Shown piece after piece: positions 43,873 through 55,506 of a DNA stretch of 64,000 nt (its first letter is position 1; each line of letters begins with the position of its first letter). The notes under the pieces are model-generated. The model saw only the letters and a list, made by a program, of their open reading frames with translations. It was not told where the DNA came from and searched no databases. Source of the DNA: JAAGZL01 sp050290785 (lineage in GTDB: Bacteria > Pseudomonadota > Gammaproteobacteria > Chromatiales > Chromatiaceae). The stretch spans positions 24,346-88,345 of the forward strand of contig JBNKIR010000042.1 of the NCBI GenBank assembly GCA_050290785.1. The letters are read 5' to 3'. Both the position numbers and the translations under genes were made by a program.

Positions 43873-46800
43873 ATGAAATCAACCATCAGCCATAAGTTGT
43901 GTAAACGGCTGCTGATAATGTCGCTTTTACTACTGTTCTCACCCATTGAGATTTACGCGACAGATGATGGGGATGCCGATGCAGAGGTGCGTATCGGCGT
44001 CTTGGCAAAACGCGGTGACCAACAGACCCTGCTGCGCTGGCAGCCTACGGCAGATTATCTTAGTAAAAAAATTCCCAGGCATCACTTTGTAGTCGTTCCG
44101 CTGGATTTTGCCGAGATAGATCAGGTAGTGGCAAACGGTGCAGTCGATTTCGTTCTTGCCAATTCCGCGATCTATGTTGGTCTGGAGAAACGGTACGGAG
44201 TAGGGCGTATCGCCACCATGCGCAATCGCAACGGCCATCGCGGTTACACTAGTTTCGGAGGTGTGATATTTACCCGTGCAGATCGTAAAGATATCAATAC
44301 CATCAAGGATCTTGCGGGGAAAAGATTCGCCGCGGTTAAAGAGAACTCATTTGGCGGATATCATATGGCCTGGCGTGAGATGTCTAAGGCTGGCGTCACT
44401 CCTAACAAAAGCACCTCACTGCAATTTAGCGGGACCCATGATGCGGTCGTGTATGCGGTCCTGAACGGGAAGGTTGATGCCGGTACAGTCCGCTCAGACA
44501 CCCTCGAAAGGATGAGTGCCGAGGGTAAGGTCAATCTGGACCGGATCAAGGTGCTCAATCAGAAACACCATAACGGTTTTGGATATATACACAGCACCAC
44601 TCTTTATCCCGAGTGGCCATTTGCCAGTGTAGCTCACACCTCTGAAGAGCTTGGTCATGAAGTTGCGACAGCGCTGTTAAGTATGCCTCCGGACGGGGAT
44701 GCAGCCAGGGCCGGCCAGACTACAGGGTGGACAGTTCCTGGCAACTACCAGCCTGTCCATGAACTGTTGAGGGAGCTGCGTATCGAGCCGTATGACGATA
44801 TGGGCCGGATCACATTCACGGATTTAGTAAGGAATTATGCACATTGGTTGATATTGACCTTTCTGGCTCTGCTCCTGCTGGCGGCCGCCAATGCCTATGT
44901 GACTAGTCTTAACAGGCGTCTACGCCAGACCGAAGGTGAGTTGCGTAACGCCAGGGACAATCTGGTTGAGAAGGTTAAAGAGCGTACAGCGGAACTGGAG
45001 ATGAGTCATAGGCGATTGGAGAGGATAAGCCAGGATTGGAATGACGCCTTCGATGCCATTAATGACCCTATCTTTATTCACGACACTGAGATGCGCATAG
45101 TGCAGGCCAATCCTGCATATTGCAGGCGTGCCGGCCGTGAATTGGAAGATATGTTGGGCGAGCACTACTATAAGTTCTTTCCACGTCTGGATGGCCCATT
45201 GCCAGGCTGTGTCGATTTTCCTGATCATGACCATATTGAAGAGAGTGAACTGCGACTCGATAGTGGAGAGGTATTTGTCTCTCACTCCTACGGCATACGT
45301 CGTGCGGATAATATTGTCCAGAATGCCATTCATATCCTTGAAGATGTTACCGCGCAAAGTATTGCTGAAGAAGAGATGAGGCGGCTCAATCGCGCCCTAC
45401 GCACGCTTAGTCTGTGTAATACCACATTGGTACATGCTGAGGATGAAAATGAGCTTATGGATGATATCAGTCATGTACTGATAGAGAACGGAGGTTACCG
45501 TTTTGCCTGGGTCGCCTATGTGGACGGCAACGCTGGGGAAGGAACCATTCATCCTATGGCCTACGCCGGAGAGGGTGGCGAGCTGCAGTGGTCACTCAAC
45601 AATCCGGAAAAGACAGGTATCAGTGATGAGTTGGCTATGCATGCCTTACGGCTAGGAAGAGCTGTGGTGCTGCGTGATCTATCACTTTGTGAAGAGTGCT
45701 CGGCAGACTGGTGCAAAATTACCCTGGCCTCCGGGTTTGCTGCAGCCATTGCGCTGCCTCTGGTATCACAGGGAGACATGTTTGGTGTGATCTCTATATT
45801 TTCCGTAGAGGCCAATGCCTTTGATGATGCCGAGATCGAACTGTTGCAGGAGATGGCCGGTGATCTATCGTTTGGGATCCGTACCCTGCGTAGCAGGACC
45901 AGACGTTGGCAGGCGGAGAGCGCCCTGCGCAGGACTGAGGAGCGCTATGAGGAGTTGTATGAAAATGCCCCCAGCGCATACCTTTCAGTATCTGGAGATC
46001 ATGGCAGGCTGATCCAGTTTAACCGCGCTCTGTGCGATATGCTTGGCTACTCACGTGATCAATTGGAAGGGATGACTATCTCAGAGCTATATGCGGATAC
46101 GGAACATGGACTATCCAGGGCCAAGCGCATATTCGCCAACGGTGGCGGTGGGGTGCGTGACGAAGAGTTGCAGATGCGTCACGCTGACGGCCATCCCGTG
46201 TGGGTCAGTGTGAGTATTGATGCCGTACATGATGAGGCTGGAAAACTCCTGGAGAGTAGATCCATGGTGATCGATATCTCTGCCCGCAAACAGGCGGAAG
46301 AGGAGCGGGGGCACTTTGCAGAACAGTTGCAACGTTCACTGTTGCAGGCCATACGTGCTATTGCCCTGACCATCGAAAAACGTGATCCATATACGGCAGG
46401 ACATCAGGAGCGGGTTGCTGATCTTGCGGTAAAGATAGGTCGGGAGATGGGTCTGGATGATGATGAATTGGAGGGGATCAAGCTTGGCGCACTGATCCAC
46501 GATATCGGTAAGATATCCATCCCTGCAGAGATCCTTAGCCGACCCGGGGCATTGGAACCTGAGCTGTTCAGTATCATCAAGACACACCCGCGCAGTGGTT
46601 ACGATATTATCGGTGGTATTGAATTCCCCTGGCCTTTGGCAGAGGTGGTGCTGCAACACCATGAACGCATGGATGGCAGCGGTTATCCTGCAGGACTTAA
46701 AGGAGATGAGATCATAATTGAGGCTCGTATTCTTGCGGTTGCCGATGTGGTAGAGGCGATGGCATCGCATCGTCCCTATCGCGCAGGTCTGGGTTTTGAA

Positions 46801-46929
46801 AAGGCATTGGAGGAGGTTGAGCGCGGCAAGGGCTCACTTTACGACCCGGTGGTAGTGGACGCCTGTAAAAAGGTCTTTAGTGATGAACAGGGGATGGAAG
46901 AGTGGGTTCGTAGTACCAAGAGCAGATAG
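43873..46929 (+). CDS. PhnD-like/PAS/GAF/PAS/HD-GYP membrane receptor
   Basis: 1018-residue signalling protein. Order: signal peptide (1-30); periplasmic PhnD-like ligand-binding domain (~37-300, RIGVLAKRG); transmembrane helix (~324-343); coiled coil; PAS (~390-495); GAF (~514-672); PAS (~690-810); canonical HD-GYP (HD 876-877 in HDIGK; HHERMDGSGYP 929-939). All HD-GYP residues are present, so it is probably an active c-di-GMP phosphodiesterase controlled by a periplasmic ligand, perhaps a phosphonate-, phosphite- or other oxyanion-like compound. The ligand is inferred only from the domain family. It is not beside a transporter operon. Confidence 0.92.
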   Translation: MKSTISHKLCKRLLIMSLLLLFSPIEIYATDDGDADAEVRIGVLAKRGDQQTLLRWQPTADYLSKKIPRHHFVVVPLDFAEIDQVVANGAVDFVLANSAIYVGLEKRYGVGRIATMRNRNGHRGYTSFGGVIFTRADRKDINTIKDLAGKRFAAVKENSFGGYHMAWREMSKAGVTPNKSTSLQFSGTHDAVVYAVLNGKVDAGTVRSDTLERMSAEGKVNLDRIKVLNQKHHNGFGYIHSTTLYPEWPFASVAHTSEELGHEVATALLSMPPDGDAARAGQTTGWTVPGNYQPVHELLRELRIEPYDDMGRITFTDLVRNYAHWLILTFLALLLLAAANAYVTSLNRRLRQTEGELRNARDNLVEKVKERTAELEMSHRRLERISQDWNDAFDAINDPIFIHDTEMRIVQANPAYCRRAGRELEDMLGEHYYKFFPRLDGPLPGCVDFPDHDHIEESELRLDSGEVFVSHSYGIRRADNIVQNAIHILEDVTAQSIAEEEMRRLNRALRTLSLCNTTLVHAEDENELMDDISHVLIENGGYRFAWVAYVDGNAGEGTIHPMAYAGEGGELQWSLNNPEKTGISDELAMHALRLGRAVVLRDLSLCEECSADWCKITLASGFAAAIALPLVSQGDMFGVISIFSVEANAFDDAEIELLQEMAGDLSFGIRTLRSRTRRWQAESALRRTEERYEELYENAPSAYLSVSGDHGRLIQFNRALCDMLGYSRDQLEGMTISELYADTEHGLSRAKRIFANGGGGVRDEELQMRHADGHPVWVSVSIDAVHDEAGKLLESRSMVIDISARKQAEEERGHFAEQLQRSLLQAIRAIALTIEKRDPYTAGHQERVADLAVKIGREMGLDDDELEGIKLGALIHDIGKISIPAEILSRPGALEPELFSIIKTHPRSGYDIIGGIEFPWPLAEVVLQHHERMDGSGYPAGLKGDEIIIEARILAVADVVEAMASHRPYRAGLGFEKALEEVERGKGSLYDPVVVDACKKVFSDEQGMEEWVRSTKSR

Positions 46930-46935
46930 AAGCTG

Positions 46936-47154
46936 CTAATCGTCTCCAATGATTCTTTCGTCCCGTGGGGCTAGCAACAACTTTTCCGCATTTGACCTGT
47001 TGGCCGCATGGATCATCCTGCAGATGACCTCAGACTCGGCGCTTTCCGCTTTACGCAGTTCATTCAACTTGAGCTTGGCTTCGCGGTACTTTTCGTAGTT
47101 GTCTATATATTCAAGCTTGTTTTCCGGTTCTATTCTATAGACAAAGTATGGCAT
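46936..47154 (-). CDS. Small conserved protein of unknown function
   Basis: 72 residues, soluble, highly charged with a long helical region (YREAKLKLNELRKAESAESE). I recall similar short proteins beginning MPYFVYRI in other proteobacteria without a named family. It converges on the receptor gene with a 6-base gap and is followed on its own strand by nfo. Confidence 0.65.
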   Translation of the reverse strand: MPYFVYRIEPENKLEYIDNYEKYREAKLKLNELRKAESAESEVICRMIHAANRSNAEKLLLAPRDERIIGDD

Positions 47155-47224
47155 CTTTTCTGGTTCCTGCTTTGGATTAGGTTGATATAGTGTAACCTGG
47201 ATTACTTCTGTTCCTTAATACCGT

Positions 47225-48073
47225 TTACACATCTTTTTGCAAGGCGTAAAGCTGCTCAATCTCCTGTGGCCAAATGTCGCTATCTATGGTCTCCAGCACC
47301 ATAGGGATCTCATCAAATCTTTCATCATTCATTATGTATTCGAACACATCCCATCCAAGTTTTCCCTTACCCAGACTATCGTGGCGGTCTACCCTTGAAC
47401 CCAGATCCGGCTTGGAGTCGTTCAGATGCATTGCCCGCAGGTATTTGAATCCTACTATGGAATCAAATTCAGCGAAGGTGCTTTTGCATGCATCGTATGT
47501 ACGCAGGTCATAACCGGAGGTGAAGGTGTGACAGGTATCCAGGCAGACGCCGATGCGTGATTTATCCTCTACCGCATTTATGATTTCGGCCAGATGTTCA
47601 AATCTGTAGCCGAGGTTAGATCCCTGGCCGGCAGTATTCTCAATAACTGCAGTGACGTTTTTGGTACGTTCCAGTACCCAGTTCAGGGATTCAGCAATAT
47701 GGCGTAGGCACTCTTCCTCTGAGATTTGCCTGAGATGACTGCCAGGATGAAAGTTGAGCATCTTGAGACCAAGCTGCTCACAACGCTGCAACTCATCCAG
47801 GAAGGCTATACGCGACTTATCCCGCCTCTCTGCTTCCGGGTGTCCAAGATTTATCAGGTAGCCGTCATGGGGGATGATGTGTTCAGGCGCGATTCCTGCC
47901 TTCTTCAAATTGTCCTTAAACTCGTCAATATTTTTATCTGTGTAGGGTTTGGCCTGCCACTGGCGTTGATTTTTTGTGAACATGGCGAAGGACTTGGCGC
48001 CGATCGCCTGGGCATTGAGTGGTGCGTTTTCCACTCCACCACTTATACTGATGTGGGCTCCAATCCTCTTCAT
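47225..48073 (-). CDS. nfo: Endonuclease IV (AP endonuclease)
   Basis: 282-residue TIM-barrel enzyme that cuts DNA 5' of abasic sites in base-excision repair. Three-zinc site residues are visible in order: NFHPGSH, VIENTAGQG, GVCLDTCHTFTSGYD, HLNDSKPDLGSRVDRHDSLGKG, and VLETID. The length is normal. It begins 66 bases upstream of the small conserved gene on the same strand. Confidence 0.96.
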   Translation of the reverse strand: MKRIGAHISISGGVENAPLNAQAIGAKSFAMFTKNQRQWQAKPYTDKNIDEFKDNLKKAGIAPEHIIPHDGYLINLGHPEAERRDKSRIAFLDELQRCEQLGLKMLNFHPGSHLRQISEEECLRHIAESLNWVLERTKNVTAVIENTAGQGSNLGYRFEHLAEIINAVEDKSRIGVCLDTCHTFTSGYDLRTYDACKSTFAEFDSIVGFKYLRAMHLNDSKPDLGSRVDRHDSLGKGKLGWDVFEYIMNDERFDEIPMVLETIDSDIWPQEIEQLYALQKDV

Positions 48074-48147
48074 GGGAGACTCTTTAACTCTATGTTGGCT
48101 TTACTGAATGTACTTCTGAAAATGCCGGAGGAGGAGGTTAGATTGGA

Positions 48148-48999
48148 TTATCCCCAAGTGCGGAAACGGCCGGTGTCTACATGCAGGAAGTTGGCCTGGG
48201 GATAGTAGCCTACACCTCCGGCGCGCATGGAGAGTGCTGCCTTGCGCAGGTTATGCAGATCTGTTCCGGGGAGTCTTATGTCTATAGCCCGACCACGCAT
48301 GTGCAGGCTCTTTTTGGCAACGCCATTACTTCTTAGGCCTAGCATTTTGTTGGTCTTGGGGGAGCGGTAACCTGAAATGACATGGAACTCTTTTTTACTT
48401 CCAATCCTCAGTTGCAGGTCATATAGGATGTCCATGAGACCGGCATCAATGCGGTGTTTATCGCCTGTACGGTGGTCGCGCAGAAGGACGGCCAGATCAC
48501 GCATGGTCTCAGATATGTATTTGCCGTCTTCCCAGTAAGTGGCCTTAAGCTTCTCGCCGGTATGTAGATTTCTTAACTTTAACTTTCTCTCACCAGATGC
48601 AGCCAGTATGCGTCTCTTGCGGTATATCTGCTTCTTCTTGGCTGCGATCCTATTTTCAGATGGTTTCTGAACAATCTTTTTGTTGTCGGATTTTGCGGTG
48701 CTGGTAATGATGCGTTGAGGCCTGGAAGGTGGATTCTCGGCCAGCATTTCCGGTTCGAACTGGGGTTCGTACAGTGGTTCGTATTCCGGTTCGAACGGAG
48801 CGTCATAGTCAATCGTATCAGGGACGATCATTTCGTTGGCGATGGTGGGGATGACTTCGACAAAGTCCAAACCAACTAGTTCGTCTGTTAGCGGGGCCTC
48901 GCTGAACGTCAAGGCCTTAGGTAGAAATGCCGCTGCAACGCCTGTGGTGCAGGCAACAAAACGCCTCCGGGACGGGTCCACGGAGTCGTCACAAAACAT
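48148..48999 (-). CDS. YcbK/DUF882-type exported protein (peptidase M15 fold)
   Basis: 283 residues. The Tat-like signal SRRRFVACTTGVAAAF lies near the start, then a disordered Pro/Glu/Lys-rich linker (residues ~50-120), then the DUF882 domain with SLHMRGRAIDIR and NFLHVDTG as zinc-ligand motifs and SGYRSPKTN upstream. Family members act on cell-wall peptides. The frame reaches back to a GTG at 49023; I prefer the ATG at 48999, but neither has a good ribosome-binding site. Located beside an L,D-transpeptidase, as is common for YcbB/YcbK. Confidence 0.88.
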   Translation of the reverse strand: MFCDDSVDPSRRRFVACTTGVAAAFLPKALTFSEAPLTDELVGLDFVEVIPTIANEMIVPDTIDYDAPFEPEYEPLYEPQFEPEMLAENPPSRPQRIITSTAKSDNKKIVQKPSENRIAAKKKQIYRKRRILAASGERKLKLRNLHTGEKLKATYWEDGKYISETMRDLAVLLRDHRTGDKHRIDAGLMDILYDLQLRIGSKKEFHVISGYRSPKTNKMLGLRSNGVAKKSLHMRGRAIDIRLPGTDLHNLRKAALSMRAGGVGYYPQANFLHVDTGRFRTWG

Positions 49000-49163
49000 A
49001 AAATGTTTTTGTCTGATAAACACAGGTCGTTCAGTATTACCGCTTAACTACCTCAAAAAGGGCAGTGCAATCCACCTTGGGAGAGTATTTTATGCAAAAA
49101 ACTCATAAGGTCAAGTAGTTATTTCATATAACTTCAGTATTTACTTAATGTTTTGCTTGGTTT

Positions 49164-50882
49164 TCAGCCTGCAGAATCCAATCTGAACAGGCTGTTGCTT
49201 ACCTTGCTGTCCCTATTGTAGATGTCGTCTCTAAACTGCAGTACGCCGTTGTTATCTATCCATGTTGTCATATAGACAATGAAAACCGGGACCGTCTCTG
49301 TGAGGTTATGCAGTGAGGTTTCATTTGTATCAATCAAACTGACAACTCTGTTTGCAGATTCAGGGGTAGGATTAAAATTCTCACCCAATAGCATGGCGGC
49401 CAGTTGTTCCGGTTTTTCCAGGCGGATACAGCCGTGGCTGAGCGCCCGGACGTCCTTGCTGAATAGGTGGCGGTAAGGGGTATCATGCAGGTAGATCCCG
49501 AATTCATTAGGAATCTGGAATTTAATACGTCCCAGGCTGTTTTGTGGTCCAGGCCTCTGAACCAGCAGGTATGGGAAGTGTTTTTCACTGAATTGGGACC
49601 AGTCGATCTCTCGAGGGTTGTATGTGGCATTAGTGCTATCCTTGTTGCCCTTCTCGTTCTTCATGAACACATCCATGTTCTCTTTACGCAGGTAATCAGG
49701 GTCCTTGATCAGCTGCGGGATCAACTCGTTAACAGCAATGCTGGTCGGCACGGTCCAGGTCGGGTTAAATATTACCTGGGTAATTTTACTTTGAAATGAA
49801 GGGCTTGTGTTCTCCTTACCCCCGGTTATGGTGCGCATGTGCAGGACATAACGGTCATTTCTTATAAAATTCAATTCAAACCCAGGCACATTCACCAGGA
49901 TATACTGCTCTCCCAGTGTCCTTGGCATCCAGCGCCAGCGCTCCATAGCGGTTTCGATCTGTTTTATACGCCATTCAACGCTCATGTTCATGGCCTGCTT
50001 GGTGCTTGGGCCGATATAGCCGTCCATCTCCAGACCGTGGCGTTTCTGGAAGGTTTCTACTGCAATCATCAGGTCGCGGTCGTAGAGTTGTACGTTGTTT
50101 CCGCTGGGGTAGAGGCCACCCTTGATCTCCGTAGACAGTCTCCTCCTGATGAGTGGTACGTGGGGATGGGTATCTCCAGGTTTAAGGGTTTTGCCGGGAG
50201 GTATGAACGGCCATGCGCGGCTCTTTTGAACCTCTCTGTACTCAGCCAGCTTCTCACGCAGGAGTCGGTACTGTCTGTGTTGGGGCGGCAGGCCCTCAAG
50301 GGTCTCTTGCAGCTTGTTTTCATTGAGTGATGTATCAAGAGTGGATATAGGGTCAAATTCCGTATTTTTTATGTGCCACTCCTCATCAACCTGTTTGGGG
50401 TCAAGACGTCCGGAATAGAGATCCTTGCTGTATTTAAAAAAGGCGTTGGTGAGGGCAATATCAAATTCGGCCATTTTGCCGTCACCCAACTGGCTGCAGC
50501 TATTTACGTCCGGAGTTATGGCGTAATCCCTGGGGCTTAACCCCTCCTTATAGGATTCCTGCAGGAATCTTAATAGCAGCTTGATGTTATAACCCTGGTC
50601 TTTGTTTTGACACCAGACCGGATCATACCCACGGGCCCTGTAGTATTTGTCCAGTAGAGGCCAGTTGTGTGTATCTGCGGTCTGCCTGAGGTATTCCTTG
50701 TTATCGAAGAGGTTTTTTATCTGTATACCGGAAGAGGTATAAGAGACGAAACCATCAGGGCTCCGATCAAAATAGAGGGCATAGGTATTGGCTGACGGTA
50801 CTAGAGATATCAGGCACAGAAAGATAAGCCCCTTATAGTGATAAGAGGCAATGGATGTAGTCGACTTGTCACAAAAAAACAT
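49164..50882 (-). CDS. L,D-transpeptidase (YcbB/LdtD type)
   Basis: 572-residue periplasmic enzyme forming 3-3 cross-links in peptidoglycan. A signal peptide (1-35) is followed by a scaffold domain (~60-220), a peptidoglycan-binding domain (~235-300, GDTHPHVPLIRRRL, GYIGPSTKQAM), and the YkuD catalytic domain with LHDTP (His466) and SHGCIRL (482-488, Cys485). The length and arrangement match YcbB. The neighbouring YcbK-like gene downstream reinforces this. It carries 94 bases of non-coding DNA between it and valS. Confidence 0.94.
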   Translation of the reverse strand: MFFCDKSTTSIASYHYKGLIFLCLISLVPSANTYALYFDRSPDGFVSYTSSGIQIKNLFDNKEYLRQTADTHNWPLLDKYYRARGYDPVWCQNKDQGYNIKLLLRFLQESYKEGLSPRDYAITPDVNSCSQLGDGKMAEFDIALTNAFFKYSKDLYSGRLDPKQVDEEWHIKNTEFDPISTLDTSLNENKLQETLEGLPPQHRQYRLLREKLAEYREVQKSRAWPFIPPGKTLKPGDTHPHVPLIRRRLSTEIKGGLYPSGNNVQLYDRDLMIAVETFQKRHGLEMDGYIGPSTKQAMNMSVEWRIKQIETAMERWRWMPRTLGEQYILVNVPGFELNFIRNDRYVLHMRTITGGKENTSPSFQSKITQVIFNPTWTVPTSIAVNELIPQLIKDPDYLRKENMDVFMKNEKGNKDSTNATYNPREIDWSQFSEKHFPYLLVQRPGPQNSLGRIKFQIPNEFGIYLHDTPYRHLFSKDVRALSHGCIRLEKPEQLAAMLLGENFNPTPESANRVVSLIDTNETSLHNLTETVPVFIVYMTTWIDNNGVLQFRDDIYNRDSKVSNSLFRLDSAG

Positions 50883-50976
50883 AACCGCAGGGTCCTAACA
50901 ATCTAGTGTTTCAACTTTAGCAAAAAACAGTGATCTAATCTGTATTGCCATGAATTCATTGGTGTTTTATCGGTTG

Positions 50977-53850
<2,874 letters not shown>

Positions 53851-54146
53851 CGGTCGTATAAATGGGGTATCTGTTGGTTTCGGTAAATGTGTTGGTTGTT
53901 CAGATTGTGATGATTATCACCAAGGTCATGGATGAAAGCGGTAGACTAGCCATATCCGCGATCTATACCCTAGAGGCAACTTAAACAGCCAGGACACGAA
54001 AAACGGGGTATTATATCCACACAAGAGAAATAATATAAGATCATATTAAAGGAACAGTGATAAGTTCTGTATGTCTGGTAACTCGATCACAGACAACTTC
54101 AAACATAAACTGGATATATCGTGACGTTTTTTTTAATCTAGGGCAT

Positions 54147-55313
54147 ATGGCAGTACAACCTAAACGCATAGTTACACCGCGCATCTCAACATCGGGCAGA
54201 AACGGCTCCCCGGTGCGGCTCTTCGTCACCCTGATTTTGCTGGCGGCCTGGACCTGGGGGGCATACCTGGTCGGCCGGGATGGCTTCGGTTCTGGCGGAA
54301 CAGATGCCCAGGAGGCAGCAAAACCTCAGACCGAATATGAGGCCATGCAGCAGTCTGGTGCTGACGGTAAACCTGGAGTTGCGCCAAAGTTGCAGCTGCA
54401 CATCAAGGATATTGCCATCATCCCGACAGATGTGGATGGTGCGTATAAGTACAGGATAACCGTAGAGCCGCTCATTGGGATGGAGGGGGTTGCAACAGGC
54501 ACGCTTAAGCTCCTCATATCCGACGATGACGATGAAGTGGTGGAGATTCCCGGGGCGAAGAACGAACTGGAAAACGGTCGTCGTCCATTCAGTATGTCAC
54601 AGGATCTGATGGGAGACGTGAAGATCCCGGATGGATTCGATCCTGAGAATGTCGTATTGGAGCTGTTTACCGGCGAAGATACGGCCAATCCTTTGATCCA
54701 CAAATATACCTGGTCCGATGTGCTTGCAGAGAAGAAGCAGGTGAGCACTGAAGTCAGCGATGACAAGAAGGCGTTATCTGAGCTGGAAAGGGAAAATCTT
54801 GCTCTCAAGATAAAGCTGGCAAAGGCTGAGGCCGCCATTCCTGCGGTAAGTAATACCACCGCCCTAAGTGGAGGGACAGTACAGGAGTTGAAGACCGAGC
54901 GGGACGCCATGGCCAAGCAGATCGAGGATCTTAAGCAGAAGGTTTCTGAACTAAGTGGCAAGGTAAAAATAAAGGATATCCGCGTGAAGACCAAGTTGTT
55001 GAGTCGTGAAGTGGAATTATATGTCTCCGTGACCAGGACCATTCAGGATGACAACAGACTCACTGGTGCGATGTTTATTTCCCTAAGTGGAACTGAAGAC
55101 GATCAAAAAAAGACCTATACCCATGAGCAGATTACGCCGGATAATAAAAACAAATACAGGCTTGGGTTCAGGAATTTCCAGGAGATACAGGAGACATTGA
55201 TCGTCCCGAAGGATTTTACCCCTGAAAAGCTGATAATCCATGTGGTACCGGAAAATGATGGTGTGCAGGAGATGACGGAAGAGTACGACTGGGAGAAACT
55301 TACCAGCGATTAA
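54147..55313 (+). CDS. Membrane-anchored coiled-coil protein with duplicated beta domain (DUF6776-like)
   Basis: 388 residues. One transmembrane helix at ~26-44 (LFVTLILLAAWTWGAYLVG); then domain A (~80-195, KLQLHIKDIAIIP ... YTWSDV), a coiled coil (~200-275), and domain B (~280-385, KIKDIRVKTKLL ... YDWEKL). A and B share a pattern: KDI, then LxG, LxLxFRNF/FSMSQD, VPxxF/IPDGF, P-rich turn, Y-D/T-W at the end. This resembles the DUF6776-like inner-membrane coiled-coil proteins. ATG at 54147 is chosen over 54057 because it removes a hydrophobic-poor leader. Confidence 0.7.
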   Translation: MAVQPKRIVTPRISTSGRNGSPVRLFVTLILLAAWTWGAYLVGRDGFGSGGTDAQEAAKPQTEYEAMQQSGADGKPGVAPKLQLHIKDIAIIPTDVDGAYKYRITVEPLIGMEGVATGTLKLLISDDDDEVVEIPGAKNELENGRRPFSMSQDLMGDVKIPDGFDPENVVLELFTGEDTANPLIHKYTWSDVLAEKKQVSTEVSDDKKALSELERENLALKIKLAKAEAAIPAVSNTTALSGGTVQELKTERDAMAKQIEDLKQKVSELSGKVKIKDIRVKTKLLSREVELYVSVTRTIQDDNRLTGAMFISLSGTEDDQKKTYTHEQITPDNKNKYRLGFRNFQEIQETLIVPKDFTPEKLIIHVVPENDGVQEMTEEYDWEKLTSD

Positions 55314-55506
55314 CCATCTTCTACACCAACTTATTCTTCATCTTCCATCCGGCGCGCCGGCTCTGGTCTTCATATATCACCCCCCCTAGACTAGTATTAA
55401 ATCTAACGGGCGTTTCGTTCTAAACGTCTTCAATCTTGTTTACATCCTTAGCAACCAGCCGCAGTAGAAGGTTAGATACCAAACAACAATCCGGGAAACA
55501 GGCAAT

